64,000 bases of DNA, from contig CAKTTY010000002.1 of NCBI GenBank assembly GCA_934617065.1, positions 206,725 to 270,724 of the forward strand, read 5' to 3'. Under the pieces are notes generated by a model. The model saw nothing but the letters and a program-made list of their open reading frames with translations, was not told the DNA's origin and made no database searches. This document shows, piece by piece, positions 1 to 9,622 of the stretch. The position numbers and the translations under genes are program-made. Position 1 is the first letter of the stretch, and the number at the start of each line of letters is the position of its first letter. This DNA is from an uncultured Eggerthellaceae bacterium (GTDB lineage Bacteria > Actinomycetota > Coriobacteriia > Coriobacteriales > Eggerthellaceae).

Positions 1-1749
1 TCCGAAACCGTATGGCGTCAGGCTGAGCGCTACGGTGTACCCCGCATCGCATTCATCAACAAGTACGACCGTGTTGGCGCTGACTTCTTCCATGCAATTC
101 AGACCATGCGCGATCGTCTTGACGCACCTGCTGTTGCTGCTCAGATGCCCATGGGCGCTGAGGACAACTTCTGGGGCGTAATCGACCTGGTTACCATGAC
201 CGCATGGGACTTCAAGGCCGACGACAAGGGCATGACCTACCCTGAGCCCATGGACGAGATCCCCGCTGAGTTCAAGGAAGATGCAGAGCTCTATCATCAG
301 GAACTTCTCGAAGCAGCTGCAGACTGCGACGACGATCTGATGGAAAAGGTCCTCATGGAAGAGGAAGTTTCCGTTGAGGAACTCAAGGCTGCTATCCGCA
401 AGGGCGTTTGCGAGTGCAAGCTCAACCCCGTGTTCGTAGGCTCCGCTTACAAGAACAAGGGCGTTCAGGAACTGCTCGACGCTGTTGTTGACTACATGCC
501 TTCTCCGGTAGACGTTCCCGCCATCAAGGGCACGAACCCCGAAACCGGCGAAGAAGACGAGCGTCCTTCCGACCCGAAGGCACCGTTTGCTTCCCTGGCA
601 TTCAAGATCATGACCGACCCGTTCGTTGGCAAGCTCACCTACCTGCGCGTATACTCCGGCACTCTCGAGTCCGGCTCCTACGTGCTGAACGCTTCCAAGG
701 ACAAGAAGGAACGCATCGGCCGTCTTCTGCAGATGCACTCCAACAACCGTGTTGACATCGACGTTTGCTCCGCTGGCGACATCGTTGCCGTTGTTGGTCT
801 GAAGAACACCACCACCGGTGACACGCTCTGCGCCGAAGATGCTCCTATCATCCTCGAGTCCATGCAGTTCGCTGATCCTGTTATCGACATTGCTGTTGAG
901 CCTAAGACCAAGGCTGAGCAGGATAAGATGAGCATCGCTCTGCAGAAGCTCGCCGAGGAAGACCCGACGTTCCGCGTTTCCACCAACCATGAAACCGGCC
1001 AGACCATCATCGCTGGCATGGGCGAACTCCATTTGGAGATCATCATCGACCGCCTGCTTCGCGAGTTTAAGGTTGAGGCTAACGTTGGTAAGCCCCAGGT
1101 TGCATACCGCGAGCGTCCTGGTCATGAGGTACTCGGTGCTGAGGGCAAGTTCGTCCGTCAGTCCGGTGGTCGTGGTCAGTATGGTCATGCCATCATCAAC
1201 ATGTACCCGCAGGAGCCCGGTGAAGGCTACACGTTCGAGAACAAGATCGTTGGCGGCGTAGTTCCCAAGGAGTACATCCCCGCTATCGACAAGGGTATTC
1301 AGGAAGCACTCAACTCCGGCGTTCTGGCTGGTTATCCTGTTGAGGACATCAAGGTTGAGCTCATCGACGGTTCTTACCATGATGTTGACTCTTCTGAGGC
1401 TGCATTTAAGGTTGCCGGCTCTATGGCAATCAAGGACGCGTTGAAGAAGTCCGATCCTGTGATCCTCGAGCCTGTTATGGCTGTAGAGGTTGAGACTCCT
1501 GAAGAGTACACCGGCTTCGTTATGGGCGATATCCCCAGCCGTCGTGGTCTCATCCAGGGCCAGGAGCAGCGTGGCAACGCAGTTTGCATCTCCGCTAAGG
1601 TTCCGCTGGGCCAGATGTTCGGTTATGCAACCGACCTGCGCAGTGGCACCCAGGGTCGTGCTACGTACACCATGCAGTTCGACACCTATGCGCCCGTGCC
1701 CAAGAACGTGGCAGAAGAGATTATCAGCAAGGCTGGTGGCAACGCTTAG
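1..1749 (+). CDS. fusA: Elongation factor G, 5'-truncated by window edge
   Basis: Ribosomal translocase GTPase, cytoplasmic. The frame is open from base 1, so roughly the first 115-120 residues (P-loop and switch regions) lie outside the window. About 582 codons remain of a family of about 700. Near the start the G4 nucleotide motif reads N-K-Y-D where N-K-M-D is usual; the guanine-recognising Asn and Asp are kept. Domains II to V follow, with the domain IV stretch [11 protein letters not shown]. The stop is TAG. It is followed 45 bp later by rpsJ and not by tuf, which lies about 42 kb away, so the classical str-operon order is broken. Confidence 0.97.
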   Translation, partial: SETVWRQAERYGVPRIAFINKYDRVGADFFHAIQTMRDRLDAPAVAAQMPMGAEDNFWGVIDLVTMTAWDFKADDKGMTYPEPMDEIPAEFKEDAELYHQELLEAAADCDDDLMEKVLMEEEVSVEELKAAIRKGVCECKLNPVFVGSAYKNKGVQELLDAVVDYMPSPVDVPAIKGTNPETGEEDERPSDPKAPFASLAFKIMTDPFVGKLTYLRVYSGTLESGSYVLNASKDKKERIGRLLQMHSNNRVDIDVCSAGDIVAVVGLKNTTTGDTLCAEDAPIILESMQFADPVIDIAVEPKTKAEQDKMSIALQKLAEEDPTFRVSTNHETGQTIIAGMGELHLEIIIDRLLREFKVEANVGKPQVAYRERPGHEVLGAEGKFVRQSGGRGQYGHAIINMYPQEPGEGYTFENKIVGGVVPKEYIPAIDKGIQEALNSGVLAGYPVEDIKVELIDGSYHDVDSSEAAFKVAGSMAIKDALKKSDPVILEPVMAVEVETPEEYTGFVMGDIPSRRGLIQGQEQRGNAVCISAKVPLGQMFGYATDLRSGTQGRATYTMQFDTYAPVPKNVAEEIISKAGGNA

Positions 1750-1794
1750 GCCCTAGGGCTCTAAGCTTTCCCACCGCTCACTATGGAGGTTAAA

Positions 1795-2103
1795 GTGGCT
1801 AAAGAGAATATCCGCATCCGCTTGAAGGGTTACGATCATGAGATCGTGGATCAGTCCACCAAGCTCATCGTAGACACCGCTCAGAAGACGGGTGCTAAGG
1901 TTTCCGGTCCTATTCCGCTGCCGACCGAGCGCAACCTGTATTGCGTAGTTAAGGGTCCGCACGTAAACAAGGACTCTCGCGAGCAGTTTGAAATGCGCAC
2001 TCATAAGCGCCTGATCGACATCCTGGATCCGACCCCTTCCACGGTTGATTCCTTGATGCGTCTCGATCTTCCTGCTGGCGTTGACATCGAGATCAAGCTG
2101 TAG
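1795..2103 (+). CDS. rpsJ: 30S ribosomal protein S10 (GTG start)
   Basis: Small-subunit head protein, also the NusE antitermination factor. The preferred start is GTG at 1795, because GGAGG at 1785-1789 lies 5 nt upstream and the product (102 aa, beginning [11 protein letters not shown]) matches the family N-terminus. The in-frame ATG at 1783 overlaps this ribosome site and would add four residues atypical of S10. It is the first gene of the proximal S10 segment and lies close behind fusA, probably co-transcribed. Confidence 0.97.
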   Translation: MAKENIRIRLKGYDHEIVDQSTKLIVDTAQKTGAKVSGPIPLPTERNLYCVVKGPHVNKDSREQFEMRTHKRLIDILDPTPSTVDSLMRLDLPAGVDIEIKL

Positions 2104-2119
2104 GGGAGTGTGATACTGA

Positions 2120-2740
2120 ATGATTAACGCTATCTACGGTACCAAGATCGGCATGACCCAGCTCTTCGACGAAGACGGCCAGGTTACGCCCGTTACGGTT
2201 ATCAAGGCAGACCCCAACAAGGTATGCCAGGTTAAGACCACCGCTACCGATGGCTACGAAGCTGTTCAGCTCGGCTTCGGCACCATCAAGGAAAAGAAGG
2301 TCAACAAGCCCATGGCTGGCCATTTCGCCAAGCAGGGTGTTGAGCCCGTTCGCCATCTTCGCGAGGTTCGCGTAGAGGATGCTTCCGAGCATGCTATTGG
2401 CGAAGAAGTTACCGTTGCTGCATTCACTGAGGTGAAGAAGGTAGACGTAACCGGTACTTCTAAGGGTAAGGGCTTCGCAGGTGTTATGCGTCGTTACAAC
2501 TTCGCAGGCGGCCCTGGCGGACACGGTGCGCACTTCCATCGTGCTCCCGGTTCCGTTGGCCAGTGCGCTTATCCTTCCCGTGTGTTCAAGGGCGTTCGCC
2601 TTCCGGGTCACATGGGTTGCGATACCGTTACGACCAAGAACCTTGAAGTAATCCGCGTTGACGAAGAGGCGAACCTCATCATGCTCAAGGGTGCAGTTCC
2701 CGGCGGCAAGAATGGCGTAGTTCGCGTTCGCATGGCGTAA
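2120..2740 (+). CDS. rplC: 50S ribosomal protein L3
   Basis: Early-assembly large-subunit protein, 206 aa, the family length. The conserved central signature G-K-G-F-A-G-V-M-R-R and the G-G-P-G-G-H-G loop that reaches the peptidyl-transferase region are present around residues 115-140. It starts 16 nt after rpsJ and is followed by rplD 26 nt later, the usual S10 order. Confidence 0.98.
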   Translation: MINAIYGTKIGMTQLFDEDGQVTPVTVIKADPNKVCQVKTTATDGYEAVQLGFGTIKEKKVNKPMAGHFAKQGVEPVRHLREVRVEDASEHAIGEEVTVAAFTEVKKVDVTGTSKGKGFAGVMRRYNFAGGPGGHGAHFHRAPGSVGQCAYPSRVFKGVRLPGHMGCDTVTTKNLEVIRVDEEANLIMLKGAVPGGKNGVVRVRMA

Positions 2741-2766
2741 GAACGGTGCGAAGGAGTTTATAAATT

Positions 2767-3390
2767 ATGGCAACTATTGAAATGAAGGACGCGAGCGGCA
2801 AGAAGGTCAAAGACGCCGAGCTTTCCGCAGCAGTCTTCGAGATTGAGCCTAACGTGCATGTTATGCACGAAGTGGTTCGCTCCCAGCGCGCTGCAAGGCG
2901 CCAGGGAACCCACGACACCTTGACCCGCGGTCAGGTTCGTGGCGGCGGCAAGAAGCCTTGGCGCCAGAAGGGTACCGGCCGTGCTCGTCAGGGTACGATC
3001 CGTGCTCCCCAATGGGCAGGCGGCGGCACCGTATTCGGTCCTCATCCCCGCTCTTACGCTTTCAAGGTACCTGCCAAGGTTGTAAAGCTGGCTATGCGCT
3101 CTGCGCTTTCCGCTAAGCTTGCCGACGGCGAGATCGTTGTTGTTGATCAGCTTTCTTTCGAGAAGCCTTCTACCAAGCAGGCTGCTGAAGTGCTGAAGAA
3201 CCTCGGTCTTGAGGGTCGCGTTACCATCATCGTTCCCGATGACGACGTGAACACCTTCCTGTCTTTCCGCAACCTCTCCAAGGTTCGCGTGATCGGCGTT
3301 TCTGAGCTCAACACGCTCGACTTCATCGATAACAAGGCACTCGTTCTTACCGACGCTGCCCTGACCCGCATCGAGGAGGTGCTTGCATAA
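2767..3390 (+). CDS. rplD: 50S ribosomal protein L4
   Basis: Large-subunit protein lining the exit tunnel, 207 aa. The extended loop G-G-G-K-K-P-W-R-Q-K-G-T-G-R-A-R is recognisable around residues 59-75. In enterobacteria L4 represses its own operon through the S10 leader; the corresponding leader lies outside or within the fusA region here and cannot be judged. Its TAA stop overlaps the rplW ATG by one base (TAATG), suggesting translational coupling. Confidence 0.98.
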   Translation: MATIEMKDASGKKVKDAELSAAVFEIEPNVHVMHEVVRSQRAARRQGTHDTLTRGQVRGGGKKPWRQKGTGRARQGTIRAPQWAGGGTVFGPHPRSYAFKVPAKVVKLAMRSALSAKLADGEIVVVDQLSFEKPSTKQAAEVLKNLGLEGRVTIIVPDDDVNTFLSFRNLSKVRVIGVSELNTLDFIDNKALVLTDAALTRIEEVLA

Positions 3391-3677
3391 TGAAGGATCC
3401 CCGCGAGGTAATCATTCGCCCGATCATTTCGGAGCACTCTTATGAAGGCATGGAAAACAATGTCTATACCTTCGAGGTAGCAAAGTCTGCTAACAAGATC
3501 GAGATTGCTCAGGCAATCGAGGCTATCTTCGATGTAAAGGTCGTTAAGGTTAACACCATTAACGTTAAGGCTAAGCCGAAGCGTGTTCGCTATCAGCTTG
3601 GTAAGACCCGCACCTGGAAGAAGGCCATGGTTACGGTTGCTGAAGGCGACCAGATCGAGATCTTCGCTCAGGCATAG
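3390..3677 (+). CDS. rplW: 50S ribosomal protein L23
   Basis: Exit-tunnel rim protein, 95 aa, docking site for trigger factor and SRP. The start R-E-V-I-I-R-P-I-I-S-E-H-S is typical. It overlaps rplD by one base. It is the last gene of the first ribosomal block and is followed by a strong terminator instead of rplB, which normally comes next and here starts 7.3 kb downstream. Confidence 0.98.
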   Translation: MKDPREVIIRPIISEHSYEGMENNVYTFEVAKSANKIEIAQAIEAIFDVKVVKVNTINVKAKPKRVRYQLGKTRTWKKAMVTVAEGDQIEIFAQA

Positions 3678-3690
3678 GCTGTCTAGCAGA

Positions 3691-3718
3691 GAACCGCTCT
3701 TCGGAGCGGTTCTTTTTT
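3691..3718 (+). terminator. Rho-independent terminator after rplW
   Basis: A 9-bp GC-rich stem (gaaccgctc / gagcggttc) with a TTCG tetraloop is followed by a run of six T. It ends the rpsJ-rplC-rplD-rplW unit and shows that the split in the S10 cluster is also a transcriptional boundary. Confidence 0.95.
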
Positions 3719-3812
3719 GCCCCTGGAATTGCTGTTGCATTCCGGGGCTTTTCTTTTTTCACCATCTTAAAGGTAAGGGTGTACGCTTAGTTGGTACGCC
3801 AAGGAGGTACCA

Positions 3813-4784
3813 ATGCTGCAGGATATAGCGCCTTATTCTTTTTGCAATGATTTTGCATGGATCAATCCAGAGCCTACAGACAGGGTCCTCGTGTACCGAG
3901 GCTCCACTGTTCTTGTTTCGATCGATACTCCCCCTCAGAACGCTTCAGAGGACGCCAGGGAAGGCACGTTGCGCTTTCCGACATTTAAGATGCTTTCCGA
4001 TATCGGTGCTGTGGTTTCCGATTCCGCAGAAGTAATTCAGCGAGCTGACGGAATGACACCTGAAGCGGTTTTCCTATTCACGGTTGGGGATACGGGATAC
4101 TTTCGTTGCGAGGCAGATTGCAGTGTTCTTGATAAATTGATCGAAGGCAGTCGTTCCGTGCGCGCCGATGATTCATTTACCCAGGCTAAATGGCAATTTA
4201 TGCCGATTTCCCAGCTCAAGCAATTCGGTCCGAAGCATAGGGCATTTGCTGGGTTAGTAGGTTACGAATACGACACCTGGTATGCAACGCGTAGATTCTG
4301 TGGCCGTTGCGGAGCTCCATTGGTGCACGACATGGTGGAGCGTATGGTGCGATGCCCTCAATGTGGTGCCATGGAATTCCCCAAGCTCTTTCCAGCGGTA
4401 ATCGTGGGTATTGTTGACACTCAGCGTAACAAGGTTCTTGTGTCCCGTTATGCGAACCGTGAATACAAGCGCTATGCCCTTATCGCCGGGTTCTGCGAGA
4501 TGGGAGAAACCGTCGAAGAAACTGTTCACCGAGAAGTAATGGAGGAAGTGGGGCTTAGGGTGAAGAATCTTCGCTACTACAAAAGTCAGCCATGGCCTCC
4601 TTCTTCATCGCTGCTCTTCGGTTTCTTTTGCGAGCTTGATGGCTCGAATAGCATCAAGCTCGACGACCATGAATTGGAGAGTGCCGAGTGGATAGACAGA
4701 GATAAGCTTCCTTGCGATGAAGACTATTCGTTAACGCGAGACATGATGCAGGTTCTCCGTGACGGAAGAGAGTCAGACTATTGA
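3813..4784 (+). CDS. nudC: NAD+ diphosphatase, NudC-type Nudix hydrolase
   Basis: Predicted to cleave NAD(H) to NMN(H) and AMP, and by family knowledge to remove NAD caps from RNA; cytoplasmic. The protein has 323 aa. A zinc ribbon uses Cys163, Cys166, Cys181 and Cys184. A perfect Nudix box lies at residues 226-248 (G-F-C-E-M-G-E ... R-E-V-M-E-E-V-G-L). The NudC-specific S-Q-P-W-P motif is at 258-262. The ATG has AAGGAGG about 5 nt upstream. It opens the segment separating rplW from rplB and has no functional link to translation. Confidence 0.93.
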   Translation: MLQDIAPYSFCNDFAWINPEPTDRVLVYRGSTVLVSIDTPPQNASEDAREGTLRFPTFKMLSDIGAVVSDSAEVIQRADGMTPEAVFLFTVGDTGYFRCEADCSVLDKLIEGSRSVRADDSFTQAKWQFMPISQLKQFGPKHRAFAGLVGYEYDTWYATRRFCGRCGAPLVHDMVERMVRCPQCGAMEFPKLFPAVIVGIVDTQRNKVLVSRYANREYKRYALIAGFCEMGETVEETVHREVMEEVGLRVKNLRYYKSQPWPPSSSLLFGFFCELDGSNSIKLDDHELESAEWIDRDKLPCDEDYSLTRDMMQVLRDGRESDY

Positions 4785-4897
4785 TTCTCTTCCTACCTAT
4801 CGGTCGTGATTTTTCCGTATGCGCTTTGAATTGTTGTCTTTCGGTGGGGAGCGTGTAGGGGGTCTGACCAGTCTTGCTCTAACCCTGCTTTGCAGAA

Positions 4898-4936
4898 ATA
4901 AAAAACGGGTGCTCGAAATTATCGAGCACCCGTTTC
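4898..4936 (-). terminator. Terminator of the sstT-like gene
   Basis: The inverted repeat acgggtgctcga / tcgagcacccgt has a run of A on its left side, which reads as a U tract on the minus strand. It lies just past the stop of the leftward symporter gene. The right side has TTT too, so it may also stop transcription coming from nudC. Confidence 0.85.
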
Positions 4937-4964
4937 GTGTCTTAGGTCTATTGTTAGCAGGAGA

Positions 4965-6227
4965 CTATTCAGCGGTAGAGGGCTTCCATTCGTCTGCGTC
5001 TTTGCCAACCTGGAAGGGTACGCCAGCTTCACGGCGTTCCTTGTAGTCGGCAGTAGCGGTGAACAGCGCGTCGGAAAGGGAGTTAAGGGCAGTTTCAACG
5101 GAGTCCTGAATAACGCCGATTACGAAGCCAACGCCCACAACCTGCATGGCGATGTCGTTGCTGATGCCGAACAAGGAGCAGCACAGCGGAATAAGAAGCA
5201 AGGAGCCGCCGGCAACACCGGAAGCACCGCAGGCGCTCACTGCAGCCAGAACGCAGAGGATGCCAGCAGTAACGGGGTTGATGGCAATACCCATGGTATG
5301 TGCAGCAGCCATAGCCATTACGGTAATGGTAATAGCAGCGCCAGCCATATTGATAGTGGCGCCCAGCGGGATGGAGACAGAGTAGGTGTCTTTGCGAATA
5401 CCAAGACGCTTGCACAGCTCCATGTTTACGGGGATGTTAGCGGCAGAGCTGCGGGTGAAGAAGGCATACATGCCGGAGTCTTTGATGCAACGGAAAACGA
5501 TAGGGTAGGGGTTCTTGCGAATGTTGATGAACACCAGCAGCGGGTTCACAACAAGGCAGATGAAGAACATGGCGCCCAAAAGAACAAGGAGCAGCTGACC
5601 ATATTCGATGAAGATCTCAGGGCCGTTCTGAGAAACAGAGGTGTAGATAAGGCCCATGATGCCAAACGGAGCGCAGGTGATGATCCAGCGAACTACGATA
5701 GAGATAACGTGCGACATATTCGCAAAGAAATCTTTGGTGGGTTCGGTGGTATAGCGCATTGCGATACCCAGAAGAACAGCCCAAACCAGGATGCCGATGT
5801 AGTTTGCATTGAGCAGCGCATCAACAGGGTTAACTACCATGTTGCCAATGAGGGTGGTAAGTACTTCTGCGATTTCGGTGGGTGCTGCCTTGTCTGCAGC
5901 CTCAACGCCCGAAAGGGTGAGCTCAACGGGGAATGCGTAGCTGATTGCTACGGCGGTGAAGGCGGCGGCAAGGGTGCTTACCACGTACAGCACCACGATG
6001 GTCTTCATGGATTTAGGAAGCTTGGTGTGGCACAAGGCATTGATAACCAGGAAGAATACCAAGAACGGCGCGACTGCCTTCAAGGCGCTAACGAACAAGG
6101 TGCCAAGCATTTCGATAACGGCAAGATCCTTAGGGCCAAAGGCACCAAGCAAAGCGCCGATAACAAGGCCGATGATAATGCGCTTGATAAGGCTCAAGCT
6201 CGACCATGCTTCTGCAATTTTTTTCAT
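4965..6227 (-). CDS. sstT: Serine/threonine:Na+ symporter, SstT-like (DAACS family)
   Basis: Inner-membrane dicarboxylate/amino-acid:cation symporter; the SstT subfamily imports serine and threonine with sodium. The protein has 420 aa and about eight to nine hydrophobic segments. The re-entrant serine stretch R-S-S-A-A-N-I-P-V-N and the motif G-A-T-I-N-M-A-G-A-A-I-T are diagnostic of the DAACS fold and close to SstT. A good AAGGAG site sits upstream of the ATG on the minus strand. It is monocistronic and bounded by terminators. Substrate is inferred from family resemblance. Confidence 0.9.
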   Translation of the reverse strand: MKKIAEAWSSLSLIKRIIIGLVIGALLGAFGPKDLAVIEMLGTLFVSALKAVAPFLVFFLVINALCHTKLPKSMKTIVVLYVVSTLAAAFTAVAISYAFPVELTLSGVEAADKAAPTEIAEVLTTLIGNMVVNPVDALLNANYIGILVWAVLLGIAMRYTTEPTKDFFANMSHVISIVVRWIITCAPFGIMGLIYTSVSQNGPEIFIEYGQLLLVLLGAMFFICLVVNPLLVFINIRKNPYPIVFRCIKDSGMYAFFTRSSAANIPVNMELCKRLGIRKDTYSVSIPLGATINMAGAAITITVMAMAAAHTMGIAINPVTAGILCVLAAVSACGASGVAGGSLLLIPLCCSLFGISNDIAMQVVGVGFVIGVIQDSVETALNSLSDALFTATADYKERREAGVPFQVGKDADEWKPSTAE

Positions 6228-6390
6228 AGATGTCTCCTTGAATGGGAGGATTGGGGATAGGATGCAGCTCTGAACGTGCAGATGTTCTAAAACCGCAACT
6301 TTTTAGTATACCGATCCGTTACAGAATTGTTTCGAGAGTGATTCTATTTAACTAAGCGGAAAAGAAACTAGGTAAACGGTGCATAAGCGT

Positions 6391-6421
6391 AAAAAAGCGA
6401 CCCCAAAATAAGGGGTCGCTT
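6391..6421 (-). terminator. Terminator of the acyl-CoA dehydrogenase gene
   Basis: The ten-base stem aagcgacccc / ggggtcgctt is preceded on the plus strand by AAAAAA, a U tract for the minus-strand transcript. It lies 30 bp past the stop of the dehydrogenase gene. Confidence 0.92.
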
Positions 6422-6450
6422 TGCGAAAAGAGTGCAGGTGAAGAGGCGGA

Positions 6451-7614
6451 TTACTTTGCCTTGTACTTCTTAACCAGCTGACGACCGGCGATGTAGTCCA
6501 TGATTTCAGTGGTGCCGCCGCCCATTTCGTTACCACGGAGGTCTGCCCAGATGCGGCCAACGCGGATTTCCTTGGTGTAGCCGATAGCTGCGTAGATTGC
6601 CATTGCGAGGTCGGCAACGCGGGTGAGCTCGCGGCAAGCATAGCCCTTAAGCAGTGCAGACTCGAGGCGAGTAGATTCACCGTTGTCGATCATGGTAACA
6701 ACCTGATACAGACGGGTGCGTACGTTCTGAATGATGTTTTCCATCTCGCAGAGATGCAGCTGGATCTGAGTCTGGTGAGCGATGGGCTTGTTGAAGCAGA
6801 TACGCTCAGATGCATAAGCACCTGCGTCGTTCAGGGCAGCCTGGGCAAGGCCGAGGGAAGATGCAACAACCAGGCAGCGCTCGAACTCAAGCTTCTTCAT
6901 GAGAAGCTTCCAGCCCATGCCAGGCTCGCCCAGACGCATGTCCTCGGTGAGAACTACGTTGTCGAAGAACTGGTCAACGAACGGAATGGCCTGCTGGCCA
7001 ACCTTGTCGAGGTGACCGATGGTGAAGCCAGGGGTGTCGTTGGGAACGAGCCACAGAGAGTACTTATCGTTCTCGTAGGAAGGATCTTCGTCCTTTGCTA
7101 CAACCATGGTGTAGATGGAGAGGCCGCCCAGGGTAACCCAAGTCTTCTGGCCGTTCAGCAGATAGGTGCCGTCAGGCTGCTTCTTGGTAACGCAGGTCAT
7201 AGCGTTGTTGTCGGAGCCAGCTGCGGGTTCAGAAATTGCAGAACAAGCGATGCAGGTGCTTTCGATGTTTTCGATAGCGTCCATGATCATTTCCTGCTGC
7301 TCTTTGGAGCCGAAGTCAATTACGTCGGTGATGGTGTTGAAATCGGTAACGAAGGGGAGGGTTACGCCAGTGAACTCATGAAGCTTTTCTACCAGGAGAA
7401 CCTCGGTAAGCTTGTCTACCGGAACACCGCCAACTTCTTCGGGAAGGCCCAGAAGCATGAAGCCTGCCTCGCGGTAAGCCATAGCAGCTTCGATGCTGAT
7501 GTGATGATCTACTTCATATGCCTGCTTTACTGCTTCATCGGTGAAGTAGCGAGTAGCATATTCATGTGCGCTCTCAATGAGCAGCTCCTGCTCGTCAGTA
7601 AGCTTGAAATCCAT
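6451..7614 (-). CDS. Acyl-CoA dehydrogenase/reductase, CaiA-like
   Basis: FAD enzyme of the acyl-CoA dehydrogenase superfamily, 387 aa. Visible motifs include S-E-P-A-A-G-S-D (FAD/substrate loop, about residue 150) and the C-terminal G-G-G-T-T-E-I-M-D-Y. In MCAD-type enzymes the second motif begins E-G-T and the Glu is the catalytic base; here that place is Gly, as I recall for CaiA (crotonobetainyl-CoA reductase). This favours a reductive role on a 2-enoyl-CoA, an inference. It is monocistronic, and no ETF genes are adjacent. CoA-transferases that could supply substrates lie at 36-40 kb. A strong SD lies before the ATG. Confidence 0.85.
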   Translation of the reverse strand: MDFKLTDEQELLIESAHEYATRYFTDEAVKQAYEVDHHISIEAAMAYREAGFMLLGLPEEVGGVPVDKLTEVLLVEKLHEFTGVTLPFVTDFNTITDVIDFGSKEQQEMIMDAIENIESTCIACSAISEPAAGSDNNAMTCVTKKQPDGTYLLNGQKTWVTLGGLSIYTMVVAKDEDPSYENDKYSLWLVPNDTPGFTIGHLDKVGQQAIPFVDQFFDNVVLTEDMRLGEPGMGWKLLMKKLEFERCLVVASSLGLAQAALNDAGAYASERICFNKPIAHQTQIQLHLCEMENIIQNVRTRLYQVVTMIDNGESTRLESALLKGYACRELTRVADLAMAIYAAIGYTKEIRVGRIWADLRGNEMGGGTTEIMDYIAGRQLVKKYKAK

Positions 7615-8198
7615 AATGCGTTCCTCTCCTTATTCCTGTGTTGAATGGAACCGAGATTCAGACAAGAACCGAATCAGCAGCTCAATGGCTATCCTAGCAT
7701 TTGAACGCGTTTTTCTCTATGCACCTAAGTATTCCTGTTTTGTATAAGAATTGCACCAATTCGATAATTCGTGTTATATCAGGTGTCTCTACGTGTTTGA
7801 TCAGGTTAAACGCATCAATTCGATTGAGCGAAAACACCACAAATATGGATATTTGACCAGTTGAATCGACGAAGCAGAAAAGGAAGTCGCGCCTTGTTGA
7901 AAAGCAAGGTGCGAAAAGCTTCGTTGCACCATGCTGGATAGTTCGGTGCGGTAGGGTTTTGCAATGTCCCTTTCCGATGAACGCCTTGCAGATGGTTCTC
8001 CTGGAGTGCGCAAAGGCTCGAGCTGGTAGGGGGGCGGCAAATTCAGGCAGCTAAATGCAGATAACCTGGCGTTTTCGTATTCGGCCATTCCTGCACGTGC
8101 AGAATGGGGCCAAGTGAAGGATAATGAACAGGTTATGCCGCCATTAGATGCGGCTGCAAACGCTATAAACAGCGCTCATTGGTGAACAGGAGAATGAA
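7615..8198. other. Intergenic region with CACGTG-centred palindrome
   Basis: This 584-bp stretch separates the leftward dehydrogenase from the rightward glmM and must hold divergent promoters. At 8083-8111 there is an extended imperfect inverted repeat with a perfect 12-bp core (ctgcacgtgcag), which resembles an operator. A 95-codon open frame at 7801-8088 on the minus strand shows no recognisable motif and is not called a gene. I see no convincing RNA element. Confidence 0.45.
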
Positions 8199-9545
8199 AT
8201 GAAATACTTTGGCACAGACGGCTTCCGCGGCGTAGCCGGCGCTGACCTTACCGTTGAGCATGCATACAAAATCGGCCGTTTTATTGGCTGGTACTATGGC
8301 GCACGCCAGGGCCGCAAGGCCCGCATCGTTGTGGGCAAAGATACCCGCCGTTCCAGCTACATGCTGGAAAGCGGTATGGTTTCTGGCCTTGTTGCCTCGG
8401 GTGCAGATGCCTATATGCTGCACGTTATTCCTACCCCGGGCCTTTCGTACGAAACCACCGACGGCGCATTCGATTGTGGTGTGATGATTACCGCTAGTCA
8501 CAATCCTTATACGGATAACGGCATCAAGTTGGTTAATTCCCAGGGTTTCAAGATGGAAGAGCCCCTGCTTCAGCTTATTGAGCGGTACATTGACGGCGAA
8601 TATCCCGAAGAAGTGCCTATGGTGTCTGGCGATGCGATTGGCGCAACAGTTGACTATATGCAGGGCCGCAATCGCTACATTGCCCACCTTATTGCCAGCG
8701 CGAATTTCTCCCTGCAGGGCGTAAAGGTTGGCCTTGATTGCGCCAATGGTTCTGCCTCTTCGGTTGCAAAACCCGTGTTCGATGCTTTGGGCGCCGACGT
8801 TCGCGTTATTAGCAATGCCCCTGATGGCTTCAATATTAACGTTGACTGCGGCTCCACGCATATTGACCGCTTGCAACGCCTTGTTGTGGAGCAGGGTCTT
8901 GATGTGGGCTTTGCCTATGACGGCGATGCAGACCGTTGCCTTGCGGTAGACGAGCGCGGCCACGTGGTAGATGGCGATCTTATCCTGTATGTGTGCGGCG
9001 TGTACCTGAACAAGCATGGTCGCTTGTCGGGCGGAACGGTTGTCCCCACGGTTATGAGCAACTTCGGTGTGCTGAAGGCTCTTGAGCAGGCTAACTTGAA
9101 CTACGAAACCACCGCAGTGGGCGACAAGAACGTATTTGCTTGCATGCATGCTAATGGCTACAGCCTGGGCGGCGAGCAATCGGGCCATGTGATTTTCGGC
9201 GATATTGCAAGTACTGGTGACGGCATCCTTACCTCGCTGCGTCTTATGGAGGCCATTCGCGCTGAGCGCGAAACCCTGTCGCAGCTATGCGCTCCGGTGA
9301 AGCTGTATCCTCAGTTGCTGACCAATGTGCGTGTTGCAGACAAAGATGCGGCCATGAATGATGCGGCTGTGTTGGAATCGGTTAAAGCAGCAGAGGAGTT
9401 CCTGGGCGATCGCGGTCGTGTTCTTCTGCGTGCTAGCGGCACCGAGCCTCTTATCCGTGTGTTGGCGGAAGCTCCCACTGACGAGCTGTGCGCTGAGGCA
9501 AGCGAGTTCATGCTGAAGGCGCTTGAGCCCCTGCGCGCTGAGTAG
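8199..9545 (+). CDS. glmM: Phosphoglucosamine mutase
   Basis: Converts glucosamine-6-phosphate to glucosamine-1-phosphate for UDP-GlcNAc and peptidoglycan synthesis; cytoplasmic. The 448-aa length is exactly that of the family. The phosphoserine loop T-A-S-H-N-P holds catalytic Ser100, the Mg2+ loop D-G-D-A-D-R is near residue 240, and the phosphate-binding R-A-S-G-T-E-P-L-I-R-V is near the C-terminus. The N-terminal Y-F-G-T-D-G-F-R-G is GlmM-like. An AGGAG site precedes the ATG, and a terminator follows. Confidence 0.95.
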   Translation: MKYFGTDGFRGVAGADLTVEHAYKIGRFIGWYYGARQGRKARIVVGKDTRRSSYMLESGMVSGLVASGADAYMLHVIPTPGLSYETTDGAFDCGVMITASHNPYTDNGIKLVNSQGFKMEEPLLQLIERYIDGEYPEEVPMVSGDAIGATVDYMQGRNRYIAHLIASANFSLQGVKVGLDCANGSASSVAKPVFDALGADVRVISNAPDGFNINVDCGSTHIDRLQRLVVEQGLDVGFAYDGDADRCLAVDERGHVVDGDLILYVCGVYLNKHGRLSGGTVVPTVMSNFGVLKALEQANLNYETTAVGDKNVFACMHANGYSLGGEQSGHVIFGDIASTGDGILTSLRLMEAIRAERETLSQLCAPVKLYPQLLTNVRVADKDAAMNDAAVLESVKAAEEFLGDRGRVLLRASGTEPLIRVLAEAPTDELCAEASEFMLKALEPLRAE

Positions 9546-9581
9546 TAGCGTTTGCCGCAACGCTATCCAAACGAATTCGAG

Positions 9582-9606
9582 AGCCCGCTTCGGCGGGCTT
9601 TCTTTA
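9582..9606 (+). terminator. Probable terminator after glmM
   Basis: A 7-bp GC stem (agcccgc / gcgggct) with a TTCG loop is followed by TTCTTTATATA. The T tract is interrupted, so termination may be partial and some read-through into the next gene is possible. Confidence 0.75.
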
Positions 9607-9622
9607 TATATACTTACGGGTT

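Noticed and set aside
1783..1794. ATG at 1783 as the rpsJ start.
   Set aside because: The ribosome-binding GGAGG lies inside the first codons of that frame; GTG at 1795 has proper spacing and the family N-terminus.
7801..8088. 95-codon minus-strand frame in the dehydrogenase-glmM gap.
   Set aside because: No SD, no recognisable domain and unusual composition; treated as non-coding.
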